Shown here in pieces: positions 1 through 13,800 of a stretch of 64,000 nucleotides of DNA. The stretch covers positions 62,001 to 126,000 of the forward strand of contig JADJFA010000002.1 of assembly GCA_016708875.1 (NCBI GenBank). Direction: 5' to 3'. How positions within the stretch are numbered: position 1 is the first letter of the stretch; the number at the start of each line of letters is the position of its first letter. Under the pieces are notes generated by a model that saw only the letters and a list, made by a program, of their open reading frames with translations, did no database searches and was not told the DNA's origin. This stretch comes from Lewinellaceae bacterium. GTDB lineage: Bacteria; Bacteroidota; Bacteroidia; Chitinophagales; Saprospiraceae. Position numbers and translations under genes: made by a program.

Positions 1-3000
1 AGGCTGTTCCATCCGTGGGCAATTTCAAAGGGGTGGAGTTAAGCAATGGTCTCCTCGGTGTGAGCGGAGAGGGTTATCTGACCGTAAAAGGAAAGGGTGG
101 CAACAATGCCGCTGGCTTCCAGCATGGCGTATCGGTCAGCAGTACTTCTACTATAAGTGGTGGTGGCCTGCATTCCATTTACATCCAAGGCTGGGGGGGC
201 TCAAGTAGCGGAATCCGAAACTATGGCGTTTTCGTGGAAAATGCCTCTGTAATCGCTGGCATCGGCGGCGTTACCATGATCGGAAACGGCAATGGAACGG
301 GCGCTTCAACCACTTCCCACGGAGTATTGGTCACCAATAACAGTTGGGTTCTAACCAACGGGGCCGCGGATGTGACCGTAACAGGTACTGGTTGCACTAC
401 TTGTAATGGAATAAACAACACTGGCGTGGTAATCGCAACCGCCAATGCGCAGATCAGTTCTTTTGGAAGTGGAAATGTTACGGTCACCGGTTTTGGGGGT
501 GGTACAGCTGCTTCTGGTTCGAATATGGGTGTCAGCTTGACGGTAGGTGGGCTAATTCAGTCCCTCAATGCTGGGAATATTAAAGTTACCGGAACTGCCG
601 GGCTTGGTTCTGGAGGTAATTTACGAGGCGTGAACATAGAGTCTGGTGCTTCGATTGCTGGCTTTGGCAATGGCTCTGTCACTGTAAAAGGTACTGGTAG
701 AGAGAGCGTTGGAAACTTTAATCTTGGGGTAGGGAATTTGGGAACAATTTCTACCACCAATGGAGATGTGTCCGTCACCGGATTCGCCGGAGGCACAGGC
801 GTTTCGAATAATAACTATGGCGTTTTGGTACAAAATGTCGGTGTAGTGCCTGCTGTGATCAGCGCGAACGGGAACGGAAAGGTCAGGGTTGTGGGCAACG
901 GTGCTTACGATGCAGCTGGGCTGTCCAACATCGGGTACTCGTAAATGGCAATCTGGCAATCATTGATTCTGATAACGGAAATGTAGAAGTCATCGGCACT
1001 GGTGGTGGATCGGGCGCTTCGGGTTTAAACGCAGGAGTAGCGCTTGTGTCCCAAGGAAGGATAATTGCGGGCGGCACCGGAACTGTTTCTATCCAAGGTT
1101 TAGGAGGTAAAGGAACCTCCAATGGGAATATGGGCGTAACGTTGGAGTCAAGTTCTTTGGTCAGCTCAGGCGGCGGCGATGTTTCCGTAATTGGTTTGGG
1201 CACTGGCACAGGCGTTTCAGGACTAAATTATGGAGTTCAAGTTGTCAATTCTATTCTACAAGCTGGTTCAGGAGGCAACGTTTCGGTGCGGGGCAATGCA
1301 GGAAACGCTGTCACAGGCAATGATAACTTTGGCGTCTTTGTAAACACAGGCGGTCAAATATTAGCCTTCAATGGCAATCTGGATATTATCGGTCAAGGTG
1401 GTGGCAAAGCCCCCGCTTCAGGCGGTGTTGGCGTAATGGTTCGGTTCACTGGCCGAGTGGTTGCTACCGGCAGTGGTGCGATTACCATAAAAGGAACAGG
1501 TGGAACCGGAGTAGGCCCCTCTAATATCGGTGTAAGCCTCCAAAACACCAGCCTTATTTCCTCAGACAATGGCAAAATCACGATCACAGGCATTGAAGGC
1601 ACCAGCTCGCTTTCCAATGGGATCAAAATGAGCGAAACGGCCCTGATAACCTCGGATGCCAACATCGAACTGATCGCAAACAGCATTTTGATCGGTACTA
1701 CAGCTTCCATTGTCAACAATGCAAACAACACAGTTACGCTCCGTCAATGGACAAATGGCGTAGCCATCAACTTAGGGCCTTCGCCCGACCCGATTGGCGG
1801 CCCACTAAATCTTTCGGATGCTGAACTAGACCGTGTTACCACGGGCAAATTGGTTATCGGCAACAATCTCAGCGGTAGCATCACGGTGACTGATCCAATA
1901 ACGAGGCCATCTCAAACCGATGTTACTTTGATTACCGCAGGTTCTATCAACTTGAACGCTTCCTCCCTGAACACAGCGGGTGGCTTGCTGACGTTCCAGG
2001 CCACACAAGGAGTCAATCCAACGGTTGCAGGAATAGATGTTGAGGTCGGAACAGTTGGCTTTGCACCTGGCACAGGGCTTAATATTCATATTACCGGAAC
2101 TATACCAGACGTAGGATACCCCCAATTGAATGTAGTGGGTTCGGTCAACCTGACTGGCTCCAAACTTACGCTTACTGGCTCCTTTATTCAGCCACAGTGC
2201 ATCCCGGTAATGATCATTAAAAACGATGGCGCTGATCCGGTAATTGGAAATTTCAATGGCTTGCCTGAAGGCTTCGTTTTTGTCAATTATTTGGGCAGCG
2301 GCAAAAACGTTTCTATCAGCTATGTAGGTGGTGATGGGAACGATGTCGTCCTGATAGAACGGGTTATTCCAATTGTTGCATGCCCTGCAAATATTGTTAA
2401 ACCCAATGATTTTGGCTTCTGTGGGCGGGTAATTTCATTCCTCGGCACGCCACTGGTGACAGAGAATTGTTCTTATAATTTTGTTGATGATGCGCCAGCA
2501 GATGACGTGTTCGATATTGGTGTAACCACCGTTACCTATGTAATTACGGACGTCAACGGTAATTCGGCATCCTGCACCCAAACTGTGACGATCAGCGATA
2601 CAGAATTCCCCACCTTTGTTTGTCCTGCAAATATTGAGGTGCTCAATCAGGAAAACGAGGATTGTGGTGCCGTAGTTGATTTTGTGATAAGCGCCTCTGA
2701 CAATTGCCCCGGCGTTCTGCTGGAACAGAACTATTTCTCGGGCGATGTCTTTGGTATGGGCTTTAATTATGTGGTAGCAACCGCTACCGACGCCAGTGGA
2801 AACGTCTCAGAATGCAACTTCCGGATATCGGTCAATCCGCGTCCGGAAATTTGCAACGGCCTTGACGACGACTGTGATGGCTATACCGACGAATTGCAGG
2901 ATTGGGAAATCCAGACTAAATTGTTTGCATCCGACCCTGCTAACGCCAACCAATATGGACAAAGTGTTGACATGAAAGGTGACTGGGGTATTGTCGGATC

Positions 3001-4402
3001 GAACCAAAATGTTGCCGGGGAACAAAGAGGTACTGCCTATATTTTACACCGCGACGCCGCCTCTGGAACATGGGGACAGGCAACCCAATTGTTCCCAGAC
3101 AATTCCTCTTTAGGGGATGTGTTCTTTGGTGAAAAAGTAGCCATTGGCAATGGTTTCTGTGCCGTATCTGCCCGCTTGGATGACGAAAACGGAGTGGACG
3201 CAGGCGCGGTGTATATCTTCAAATACAATGGCCCCAATCCGGGCGACTGGACCTTCTACCAAAAGATACTTGGCACAACAGCTGGCGAGCAAATTGGAAG
3301 CAGCCTTGATTATTTCAATGAATTGTTGCTTGTGGGTGCTACGCAAAATGCCGATGTTGCTGCGGAAGCAGGCGCAGCCTATCTCTTCGCGCAAGTTCCT
3401 ATCGGAACAGGCAACTGGAATCTGGTGAAAAAACTTGCAGCACCAGACAGCGACTTAGGCGATCATTTCGGTTACGACGTGGCTGTAAGTGGGAATCATG
3501 CGGTAGTAACTGCCAAAGACGACGACGAGCAAGGTATTGACGCAGGGGCTGCTTATGTCTTTGGGAAAGACCAGGGTGGCGCTGACAACTGGGGTTTGAT
3601 TAAAAAACTCCTGGCGTCCGATGGAGAAGCTAACGACAACTTTGGGGTAAGTGTTGATTTAGATGGCGCTTGGGCAGTAATAGGTGCACATAGAGACGAC
3701 GATAAAGGCCCCGAAAGCGGCTCCGCATACATTTTCTACCAAAATGATGGAGGAATCAACAACTGGGGCAGACATACCAAACTGACCGATTACAACGGAG
3801 CCAAAGGCGAACAATTTGGTTATGATGTTTCTATTGATGGCGATTACATTGCCGTTGGTGCTCGATGGGAACGGGTTTTCCAATCCCGTGCAGGGGCAAT
3901 TTTCGTGTATCATAAAGTGGATAATGGCTGGGGTGAATTTGCAAGGCTAACAGACCCGGCAAATTTATACAACGACCAGCTGGGGAGTAGTGTCGTAATA
4001 GACAACTTCTCCATTATGGCAGGCATCCCTGGTGAGGATCTCCCGCAGCTTATTAAAGACTGTGGAGCTGTGCTGGTATTTAATGGTGTTTGTGGAGATC
4101 AGCGGCCAAGCCAAAGGCGCAGCGAGCCGGAATCAATGGAAGTAAAAGATCTTTCCTTCCAATGCTTCCCGGTTCCATTCGACCAAACCCTTACGATTCA
4201 ATTGGAATCTCCAACGGCTGAAATAGTACAAGTTCGCGTGTTTGACTTAATGGGCAGGGAGATTGCGCTGCTTTATAATGAGTTGTTGGAAGGAAGCCGG
4301 AGCATCCAATGGAATGCTTCATCTATGCCTTCAGGAAATTATTTTATCAGAGTTTCCACGGCATCTAAAACAGTGACCAAGAGTGTGGTTCACACTAGAT
4401 AA
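1..4402 (+). CDS. T9SS surface protein: beta-helix-like repeats, two HYR domains, FG-GAP-like repeats (5' truncated, one frameshift)
   Basis: The frame is open at the left edge, so the N-terminus and signal peptide lie outside the window. The first ~700 residues are Gly/Asn/Val-rich repeats of about 25-45 residues with recurring GVxV and GNGxVxVxGxGG patterns, typical of right-handed beta-helix or filamentous adhesins. They are followed by two HYR domains (about 2375-2850, CPANI starts with paired cysteines), a CNGLDDDCDG putative metal-binding motif (about 2852), seven or so FG-GAP/integrin-like repeats (2900-4100) and a T9SS type A sorting domain (about 4150-4402, FPVPFDQTLTIQ ... GNYFIRV). 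Frame is lost at the G-run at 933-935: one extra G joins 15-944 to 1046-4402 with repeats continuing smoothly, so a base-call deletion is likely. Inferred role: cell-surface or released adhesin exported through the outer membrane by T9SS. Confidence 0.85.
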
Positions 4403-4466
4403 CTAGTTAAAACACATGCATGTAAGTATTCTTCATGCATGACACAAGAACATACTTGACCTGAAA

Positions 4467-4504
4467 GGCGGTTGACATCAAATAATAATTTGCTGTCAAC
4501 CGCC
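4467..4504 (+). terminator. Rho-independent-like terminator after the first surface-protein gene
   Basis: A perfect 10-bp inverted repeat (GGCGGTTGAC / GTCAACCGCC) with an 18-base AT-rich loop, followed by CATTTTTG. It lies 65 bases after the upstream stop. Confidence 0.65.
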
Positions 4505-4557
4505 CATTTTTGTCAAAATGACCTGTATTGATAGGGAAAACCTTCAATATAACATCG

Positions 4558-4565
4558 TAAGTTTG
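4558..4565 (+). promoter_or_regulatory. Bacteroidota -7 box (TAAGTTTG) for the giant HYR gene
   Basis: Matches TAnnTTTG, the -7 element used by the primary sigma factor of Bacteroidota. It sits about 240 bases before the ATG at 4809, so the transcript would have a long leader. No well-spaced -33 TTG is obvious. Confidence 0.4.
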
Positions 4566-4808
4566 TGCTTTCTTTTAATCCATTTTTGACTCTCGTTTGC
4601 ATGAAAAGTCCACCTATGCACCAACAGCCGGCCCTCGGATGGGCTGGCCTCTCTTTGCGCTGGCATTAATGCCTTGGGCGCAGGTGTTTCTTTTTCAAAC
4701 TTCATTTTTGCATAATGCCTTTTGGCTGCAAAACCTGCTTTTGGCACGGTTTTTTGCACCAAAACAACCTGTTTTGAATTTGCCATTGCTCATATTCTAA
4801 TATTGCAC

Positions 4809-7800
4809 ATGAAAAGTAACTCTACCTATTCGCTTTCTCGTACCATCAAATTCTTGCCCTTTCCTAAGGGAATTACGATACTGTTGGTATTCTTTCTCTT
4901 CCAATGTTGGACACTTTCTGCCCAGGTCTTAATCAGCCCTACTGGTGCAGGTGGTTTTCAAAACGGCACTTCCTTCGCAAGCAACGGCTGGACTGTTGTC
5001 AATGGAAGCGTTACCAATCAGTGGTTTGTAGGTACAGCAGCAACCGGATTTACGGACCGTTCCGCATATATTTCTAACAATGCCGGTGTAAACAACACTT
5101 ACACCAACAGTCCAGATGCCGCAATCTCGGTAGTGCATTTTTATAGGGATATAGTTTTCCCGGCAGGGGTGCCTGAATTTACGCTTTCATTCAACTGGAA
5201 AGCGGATGGTGAAGTAAGCTCTTTCGATGCTATCGTCGTAAGCTTGGCGCCTACTTTCTACACGCCAGTTGCAACCAATATTTCATTAGCTACGGGTGTG
5301 CTGGCCCCTCCGGCCAATAACTTAGGAGGAATCGCAGCCCCACAACTATGGAATAGTGCAGGTGTTACTACGGCGAATTACACCATTAAGAGTGCTGATA
5401 TTGGCAACTGCCTTTCGGATGTAACGTTGCGGCTAATATTTACCTGGAAAAACGATGGTTCTTTAGGGGATAACCCTCCTGGCGCTATTGATGCCATTTC
5501 TTTGTCTGGCAATCCGATGACAATCAACCATCCTGCAGACCGCTGCACTGATGGAGCAGATATAACGTACAATGCGACACCAATACCTGGCGCTGGAGAA
5601 ACAGGCAATTTTTCATCCACGCCAACTTCCATGGCACTGGTTAACAGTGGCCCTGGCACTGCCACTTGGGATGTTTCGAACGCCGCACCCAGCCCAATGT
5701 CTGGCTATTATGTTACCTATAGTCTTACTGACCAATCTGGTTGTGTTTTCCGAATTAGGGATACTGTCCATATATACAAAGCGCCTGTAGCGCAATTGAA
5801 GGACGTAATATTTGATTGTGTCGAGCCGGGTCAAAAAATACCCCTCGAACAAATGTTCGATGAAAACATAAGTAACACTCGGGGCGGGCAATGGAGCGGT
5901 CTGCCTCTGAGCATTTTGCCCGCAGGCGACAGCGTCATAACCGTGCCCAATTCCGGAGGTTGTTGGGATGTGACTTATTCCATGGTACCCAATCCGAATG
6001 GTTGCACGGGTAATTATTCCAGCACAAGAAAACTGCTTATTGTACTAAGACCCGATGCTGATTTTACGATTAATGGAAATGGCGGCAACATTACTTCATG
6101 TACGCCCAATACTTTTGTTGCGAATATCGTAAGAACGAGTTCGGGCTCCAATGCTACCTTGACCTTGAATGGAGTTCCCCAAGCATTCGGAATGGTAAAT
6201 CTCCCGGCTCCTGCTCCCGGCCAATCCATAACTTATGAATTCTGCCTTAAAGAGACCAATAACACGCCAAATGCATGTGGGCCCTTGCCTGGTATCGACT
6301 ACATGAACTGTGCAGATTCTATCTGTAAGAAAGTCGTGTTGTTCAATGACGGGCTTTGCGGGACAGGCATGGCAGCATTTGACAGTGAATGTCCTCCAGG
6401 CTCTAGCTCAGTCGAGGTTTGTACGATTGACTTCAGCCCATACATCAAAATAGGCTGTTCTTTTATCTCGATCACAATACCCATCAAAATCGTTGATGCG
6501 AGGATAAGATCTGAAAAGGATTTGATCTTTTGTGATGAAGAAGAATTTACAGTCTATACCGACGCTCATGGTGGCCTAAGCGACATCCCAGGCTTCAATG
6601 TTGTGTTGGGAACGCTGGATGGGGCTTCCACCATTTGCGACATTGCAACTTGGTGTCTGGATTATGGTTTGGGATCCTGGTGCCTCTTTGGATGGCTAAA
6701 CCCTTTGAATTGGTGTGAAAAAACCCTAGCCCAAGTTATAAGCGATGCGATCGCAGCCTACCTAGGTTCCGACGGAACCGGAGGCACGGTCGTTGCTGAT
6801 ACGGATGGAGACGGCGCATTCGATTATGTCGCCAGAGACTATGACACGTTCCCGGATGCAAATGAAGTGCAATCGGATATACCGAATAATGTTACCGTAC
6901 CTGGCGGCTCTATAACGGTTCGCCACGTTACGGGTTGGCCGTATAAAACAACGGCTGTTTGTGGAGAAGCTACTGGACAGGAGCTGAATCTACTGGATCT
7001 ATTGGCCCCATTATTTGACCTTATACCGGTGGCCGGGCCTATAATAAATGGGGTGATCGCTGGTTTAGGATGCGATATCCCGCTGGTATTTACCGATGCT
7101 AATGATGTAGTCGTGGATGTGGTGAATGCCTCTCCCCCAACTTTTTTAAACTGCCCGCCAAACGGGTATGTATTTACAGAGGATTATAGTTGCCAAACTG
7201 CAGCCAATTGGTCCATTCCAATTGCTGAAGATGCATGTTATGGTGGCAGCCTTTCTTATATGGGCAGAACCTCCGGAACGGATGATGCCGACTTTCTCGG
7301 AACCCCTCTCCCTCCTGTGGCGATGGTAACGACCTCCGGTGTTTATCAGACAGGTGGCCCGATTCCTGGTTCAGTGCTATCCTCATCCCCTGGCACTTAC
7401 ACGGTAACTTATACTGCTTACAACTGCAACGCCAACACTTCTACTTGCTCATTCCCTGTACTGGTTACAGCAGGTCAACCTACATTAGCCTGTCCAAGCG
7501 ATATGGTCGTCTATACAGAGGTTGACTCCTGCCATGCCGTAGTAACGGGGCTTTCCCCGACCTCAGGTGTGGGTTGTGCGACCATTATCAACTTTGAAGT
7601 TGACTATCCTGCAGTGCCCGGATTTGCAGATTTTTCTACGAATACTCCGTACAGTGTTGCCAACAGAGGTACCCACAATGACGTGAGCGGAACCAGTTTC
7701 CCACTGGGGACCACAACTGTAACTTATACCATGTTGGTAGATTTGAATGGTGATGGTGATGCATCTGATCCAGGCGAAAATACGGAAGAGTGCAGCTTTA

Positions 7801-10800
7801 CCGTCACCGTCGTTGACAACCAAAAGCCTGACGCAAAGTGTATTGATCAGGAAGTAAAATTGGACGTAAATGGTGATGCCACTGTGTATGCTACTGCCGT
7901 GGGTGGAAGCCCTTATATGGATGGAGGCTCTACTGACAACTGTGATCCCAACCCAACGATTCAGATTCGAAAAATAGGAGGCGTGTTTGCCTCTTCTCTT
8001 GATTACGATTGTACTGAAGTAGGCAATAATTTCATCAACCTTCAAGTAACCGATGCTGCGGGAAATCAATCTGGCTGTATCGCGCGGTTGAAAGTGATTG
8101 ATTATCTGGACGGCATTAACATTACGATGGATCCACCAGAAATTTGTCTGGATGCAAACAACCCGTCACAATTAGATTTCTCAAACTATCTGACCATCAC
8201 ACTTGCTAATGGCTTTGAGATCAACCATTCGCAAGTACCAGCCTTTTTGGGTGGATCACAAGGCTACTTTGGTATTACAGCCTTTTCACATCCTGGCACC
8301 GGCACACCCGGCTCAATCACCCTGGATGGCGTTTACACCCCAGGAACCGGCACCGGTTTTGTAACGATTTCCTATATTCTTTTACCGGGCAACAATCCAC
8401 CTCCAGGGGGTAATCATTCCAATGTAGGTTGCTTTAAAGTGGAGCACGTCATCTTTGAACTTCGCCAACCCCTTGTGATGGCTTCTCCTGAATGCGAATG
8501 TATTAGTGAAGATGAGCGCGTGGTGGAGCTCGGTACCGTATTTGGAGGTTTGGAGCCTTACACCATTCAATTTACAGGTGGAAGACTTGATGTTTTTGGC
8601 GATGGTACGGTGATTGATTCCAATGGCCAATACACTTATGATGTTGCACATGGTCACGACATCACTGATTTCCAACAATACCTGGGCAAATTGCTCATCG
8701 TGTACACCCAGCCAGTTTGGTCGTTCACCATCGTAGATGCACGTGGTTGTGAAATCTTCCGCTCCGGCTCCTGCGACAACGACGATCTGACCGAGGGTCC
8801 AATGATTACCTGCCCTCCTTCCAATCATACCCTCACGACAGAGGAATATCTTTGTGAAAGCCAGTACACTTGGTTGCACCCATTGCCAACCGACAATTGT
8901 GCTGTTGTGCTATATGATGTCCGCATTGAAAATCCGGACGGTACCATTGATGGGCCGCATACATTGAATGCCCTCTTAAATCGAAGACCTCCTGCGCCAC
9001 TGGATGATTTCTTTGTTTCAACCTATGAGTTCCAATTGGGCCTTTCGGTGGTTACTTATTACGCTGAAGATGCACAGGGCAACTTTATCAGTTGCTCCAT
9101 GTATATCACGGTTTCGGACGATGACCCACCGCATTTCATCAACTGCCCATCTCCACCAGTGGTGCAGAATGCTGAGTCTGGACACTGTGATGCCTACGTT
9201 GACTTTGCTTTGCCACTGGCTAATGACAACTGTGACGTGCCGATTATACCGACTCAGATAGACAATACTGGCTTGAGCTCTGGCAGCCGTTTCCCAGTTG
9301 GCACGACTATCATGTATTGGGAGGCTATAGACCTTTCTAATAATCGAGATACCTGTCAAATAAAGGTAATTGTCAATGACTATTGGCAAGACCCAATCTT
9401 GACTTGTCCGGCGAATGTGACCCAAAACAACGACCCTTGGCTTTGTGGCGCAGTGGTGAACAACATTGCTCCAACCGTTGCAGGCCCGTGTAAGAATAAC
9501 TACGGCGTTACTTACACTATTTACGGCGATGCAGCCCTCACCCAGGTCAAAGACTGCGGTGTGTCGAATGCCAGCGGTGAGTTCTTCGAGGAAGGTGATT
9601 CATGGGTGAAATACACCGTTCAAAATCAGCCGCTGTTGCTCATTACAGAAGTATCTCAATCAGGAGCAGTTGACCGCATTGAAATCTCCAACCTTGGTCC
9701 TGCCGATATCGATATCTCTTGTCTGGAGATTAAGCGTCTTTCGGTGGATCCTGCTGCCAATCAAACCCTAGGGCCTGTAACACTGTTGCCCTCTTTGGCA
9801 GGAAGTATTTTGCCAGTGGGTGGAACACGAGTATTTGACTTTACTTTTAATGGTTCAGGCAATATGCCAGCATGCTACACCATTTCTTACATGGGCGCCA
9901 TCTTCGATGAGGTGTCCACGAACGGATATGCCGGATGCAATGGTTTCACTGGTTTGTTGAACGGTGGAGATGTAATTCGCAAATGCGAAGATGATACCGA
10001 TACAGCCGCTGATTGGGTTCTGGCACAGCCATGCTACCCACTTACATTGGGCGCTATCAACCCAGATCTGGAAGTTATGGCTGATAATGGCACGCAGACT
10101 TCACTCCAATCCATAGTGCCGAATGTAGTTTCTTGTGTGTTTAAGGTCACAATTAAGGATGTAGAAGTTCCTTTCTGCGGCAGATTGACCAACAACACGG
10201 TGTATAACGGCCCAGCAATTCCGAACATCACTGCTGCAAACTGTAACCGTTCTACCATCACCATTCCGGCAGGCCCTTGCATTATTGGGGATATTGTGTT
10301 CAACCGCACTGGGACGGCTACACCACAGAATTCTACTATGACCTTGATCAGCCCTAAAGGCATCAAGTATGTGATTTCAGAGATTCCAGACGATTCAATT
10401 TCTACCTTCTTTGCCCAAAAAGCAGAAGGGATTTGGACGCTTGATATTGTGCCCAATCCGGGTCAGAACCCGACCATTACAGGCTGGTCCCTGACCATAA
10501 ACTGCATAGCGCCATTTAACATTCCAAATCAGATTTTGGCCAATGATCCCGGCGAATGTGGCGCAGACTTTACCTGGATACACCCTTATTTTGTTGACAA
10601 TTGCTTCGATGGTACGATTTCAGTGACTTATACCAGTAATAATGCTGCTTGTGTGCCAACAGGCGGGCCATTGCTTGGAACGTTTGTAAAAGGCGGTTAT
10701 TCCAGCACCCAGTTCTTCTGCGTAGGCACCACTTTAGTCACCTATACTTTGACGGATGCTTCAGGCAATACTGCTACCTGCGGCTTCTCAGTAACCGTCA

Positions 10801-13800
10801 ACGATGTGGAAAAGCCGACCCTGGTTTGTCCACCAACTATATTTGTCAATCTGAGCGGCGGGGAGTGCGGCGCTTTTGTGAACTATGCACCAGCCTTCGC
10901 GGGCGACAACTGTGCAGTGACGGATACAATAATGACACCGCCTTCTGGAAGTTGGTTTGATATCGGAAACCACCTGGTTACGATAATAATAACCGATGCT
11001 GCTGGTAACACGAAGAGCTGCACATTCACGGTGAGCGTTATCGAGTATGTGCCAACGGATTTCAACTTGATATGCAATGACTTGAGTCACGTTTCGATGG
11101 ATCAAACCTGCGTATTCGTACTGAACGCCGATGGAGCGCTTGAAGGCGATAATTACCACTGCTACGATGACTATATCATCACGGTGAAAAACCAGGCGAA
11201 CCAAATCGTGCCAAACTCATTTGGTTCAGCAGACATCGGCAAAACCTTTACAGTTACGGTACTGGACCCAGAAACTGGAAACTCTTGCTGGTCGCTGTTG
11301 AAGATTGAGGACAAACTTGTTCCCCAGTTGACTTGCCCGCAGAACATCACGATTGCCTGCAGTGAATCCACTGACATATCGAACACGGGCAATGTTTTGA
11401 TCGCGGATTGCAGCGCTACTACTACTGTTGTGGACGATGAGTTCGCAGATTTCGGCCAGTGTAATAACCCACGCGGCCAAATCCTGCGGACGTGGATTGT
11501 GACGGACGCTTGGGGCAACCAATCGTCTTGTTTTCAAATCATCACTATTACGACCTTTGACCTCAACGCGGTGGTCTTCCCACCAGATTTGACGGTTGAT
11601 TGTGAGACTGCTTACCTCAACAATAACGCAACTTCGCCCGATGTTACTGGCAGGCCCAGCATTAATGGCTTCCCAATTGGAGTGGGAGGTCTTTGCACAG
11701 CCTCCATCAGCTTCACGGACGAACGATTTGATATTTGCCCGGGTAGTTATGAGATTTTGAGAACCTGGAAAGTCCGTAATACCTGTTTCCCAGTGGCTCC
11801 TGACAATCCCATTTCACACGTACAGGTTATTACCGTTTCGGATCTTAACGGTCCACAATTCGATTGCCCAGCAGCAGTAACGGTTTCGACCAACCCATTC
11901 CAGTGCTGTGCAACGGCTGCACTTCCGAGCATGATCCTCTCCGAAGGTTGTTCGGGCATCATTGATCTTGAAGCTAAAGTGACCGGCTTTGACCCGAACA
12001 ACGGCAATATCATCACGTTCACCGTGCCTGGTTACTTGTCTGACTTTGCTGGCAACAACTGGTGGAATCCGGATACACTTGCGGTATTCGATTACACCCA
12101 GTGTATGCCCTTAGGCACCTATAGTGTCCGGTACAAAGCCTCCGACCTTTGCGGCAATACTTCTTACTGCAACTTTGAATTGACGGTGGCTGATCTGGTT
12201 CCACCAGCAGTTTCTTGTGACCAAGTTACTCAGGTGGCCCTTACCGCTAGCGGTATGGCAGAAATCAACGCTACCACCTTCGATGATGGTTCGACCGACA
12301 ACTGTTGCCTGGCCAACTTGGAGGTGCGCCGAATGGACTCAAATGACTGTGAGGATACATCATTCGGACCAACAGTTAAATTCTGCTGTTCTGACATTGG
12401 AGATACGATTATGGTTGTGTTCCGCGCTTGGGACTGCCACGATAACTACAACGATTGCATGGTGTCCGTGCTTGTGGAGGACAAGATCAAGCCGACATGC
12501 AGCGCACCCGCCCAAGTGGCGGTGAATTGCGAGAACTTCGACCCAAGCCTCTGGGCTTACGGTTTTGCAACAGCCGACGACAACTGCTGCCTTGAAACTA
12601 TCACCCACACCGCGAACTATTCCCTGTTCGATACGGTCTGCAACCGAGGCACAATCACCCGGACCTTCCGCAGTTTCGACTGCGCGAACAACTCCGCCCA
12701 GTGCACGCAGCGCGTTATCGTGACCTATCTACAGGACTACTTCGTTAAGTTCCCGAACGACGCGATCGTGACGGAGTGCGACGCGACGGGTATTTATCAG
12801 GAGCCAATCTTCTTCGGCGAAGACTGTGAACTGCTGGGCGTTTCCTTTGCTGATGAAATCTTCACGGTAGTTCCCGACGCTTGCTTCAAGATCGAGCGGA
12901 CCTGGAGCATCATCAACTGGTGCACGTTCAACCCGAACCTTGACTTTATATACGTTCCGAACCCGAACCCGAACCCGGTGACCAACCACCCGACGAACCT
13001 TCCCGGTCCGACCGTGTCTGAATGTGGCACTTTGGCTCCATGGGCGCCGACGGTGGTGCGAATCAATCCAACGGATCCGACGACGACGCCTTTCTGCTCG
13101 TTCTGGGACGCAAACGCAAACGGCTATCGCTACAAGCAGATCATCAAGATCATAGACGGCGTGAAGCCTACGGGCACCTATGTTGTGCCTGAGTGCTCGA
13201 ACCAGAACTGGCTGACGCCGAACAACGACCTGCTGTGGAACGAGATGTACTGGTGGGACAACGGCATCCAGACGCACGACCTGTGCGAGGAGCCAACTGA
13301 CCTTTGCATCACTGGCACAGACGCTTGCTCTGGCGCAAACATCAACATCGAGTACCTGTTGTTCCTTGACCTGGATGGCGACGGTGTGATGGAAACGGTG
13401 GTCAATTCTGTAAACACTGGCATCGCTGGCTTGGGCTGGAACAACGTGCTGTACGGCAACCTGAACACTCCGAACTTCGCCGGCGGTACGCCGCGCGAGT
13501 TTGACGAGCGCCTTGTTCCGAACAACCAGAAATGGGGTTTCTCGATTCAGGAGACGGTAGTTGGCAACAACAAGACTGCCTGTGTGCGCTGGAACACCCA
13601 GCAGGCGCAGAACACCCACGTGATTCCTGAGCTGCCACACGGCACGCACAAGATCAAGTGGTTCATCACGGACGGTTGCGGCAACAACGCTGAGTACGAG
13701 TACACCTTCACGGTGCGCGATTGCAAGCCTCCTACGGTAGTTTGCATCAACGGACTGAGCGTGAACATCATGCCGACGGCGATGATCCAGTTGTGGGCAT

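Larger units (their letters stand above)
4403..4808. other. Intergenic region with terminator, promoter and long 5' leader
   Basis: A 406-base gap between two giant T9SS genes. It holds a terminator hairpin at 4467-4504, a -7 box at 4558-4565, and then about 240 bases of leader before the ATG at 4809. The leader contains an imperfect GC-rich hairpin around 4629-4650. Short open frames here, such as 4597-4800, look non-coding. Confidence 0.5.

Noticed and set aside
4597..4800. 67-codon plus-strand frame upstream of the giant gene
   Set aside because: It lies in the leader between a -7 box and the signal-peptide start and its peptide looks like random hydrophobic sequence.
7563..8879. Long minus-strand frames opposite the giant gene (around 7563-8069 and 8382-8879)
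   Set aside because: They are shadows of HYR modules on the plus strand with no start context or recognisable domain.
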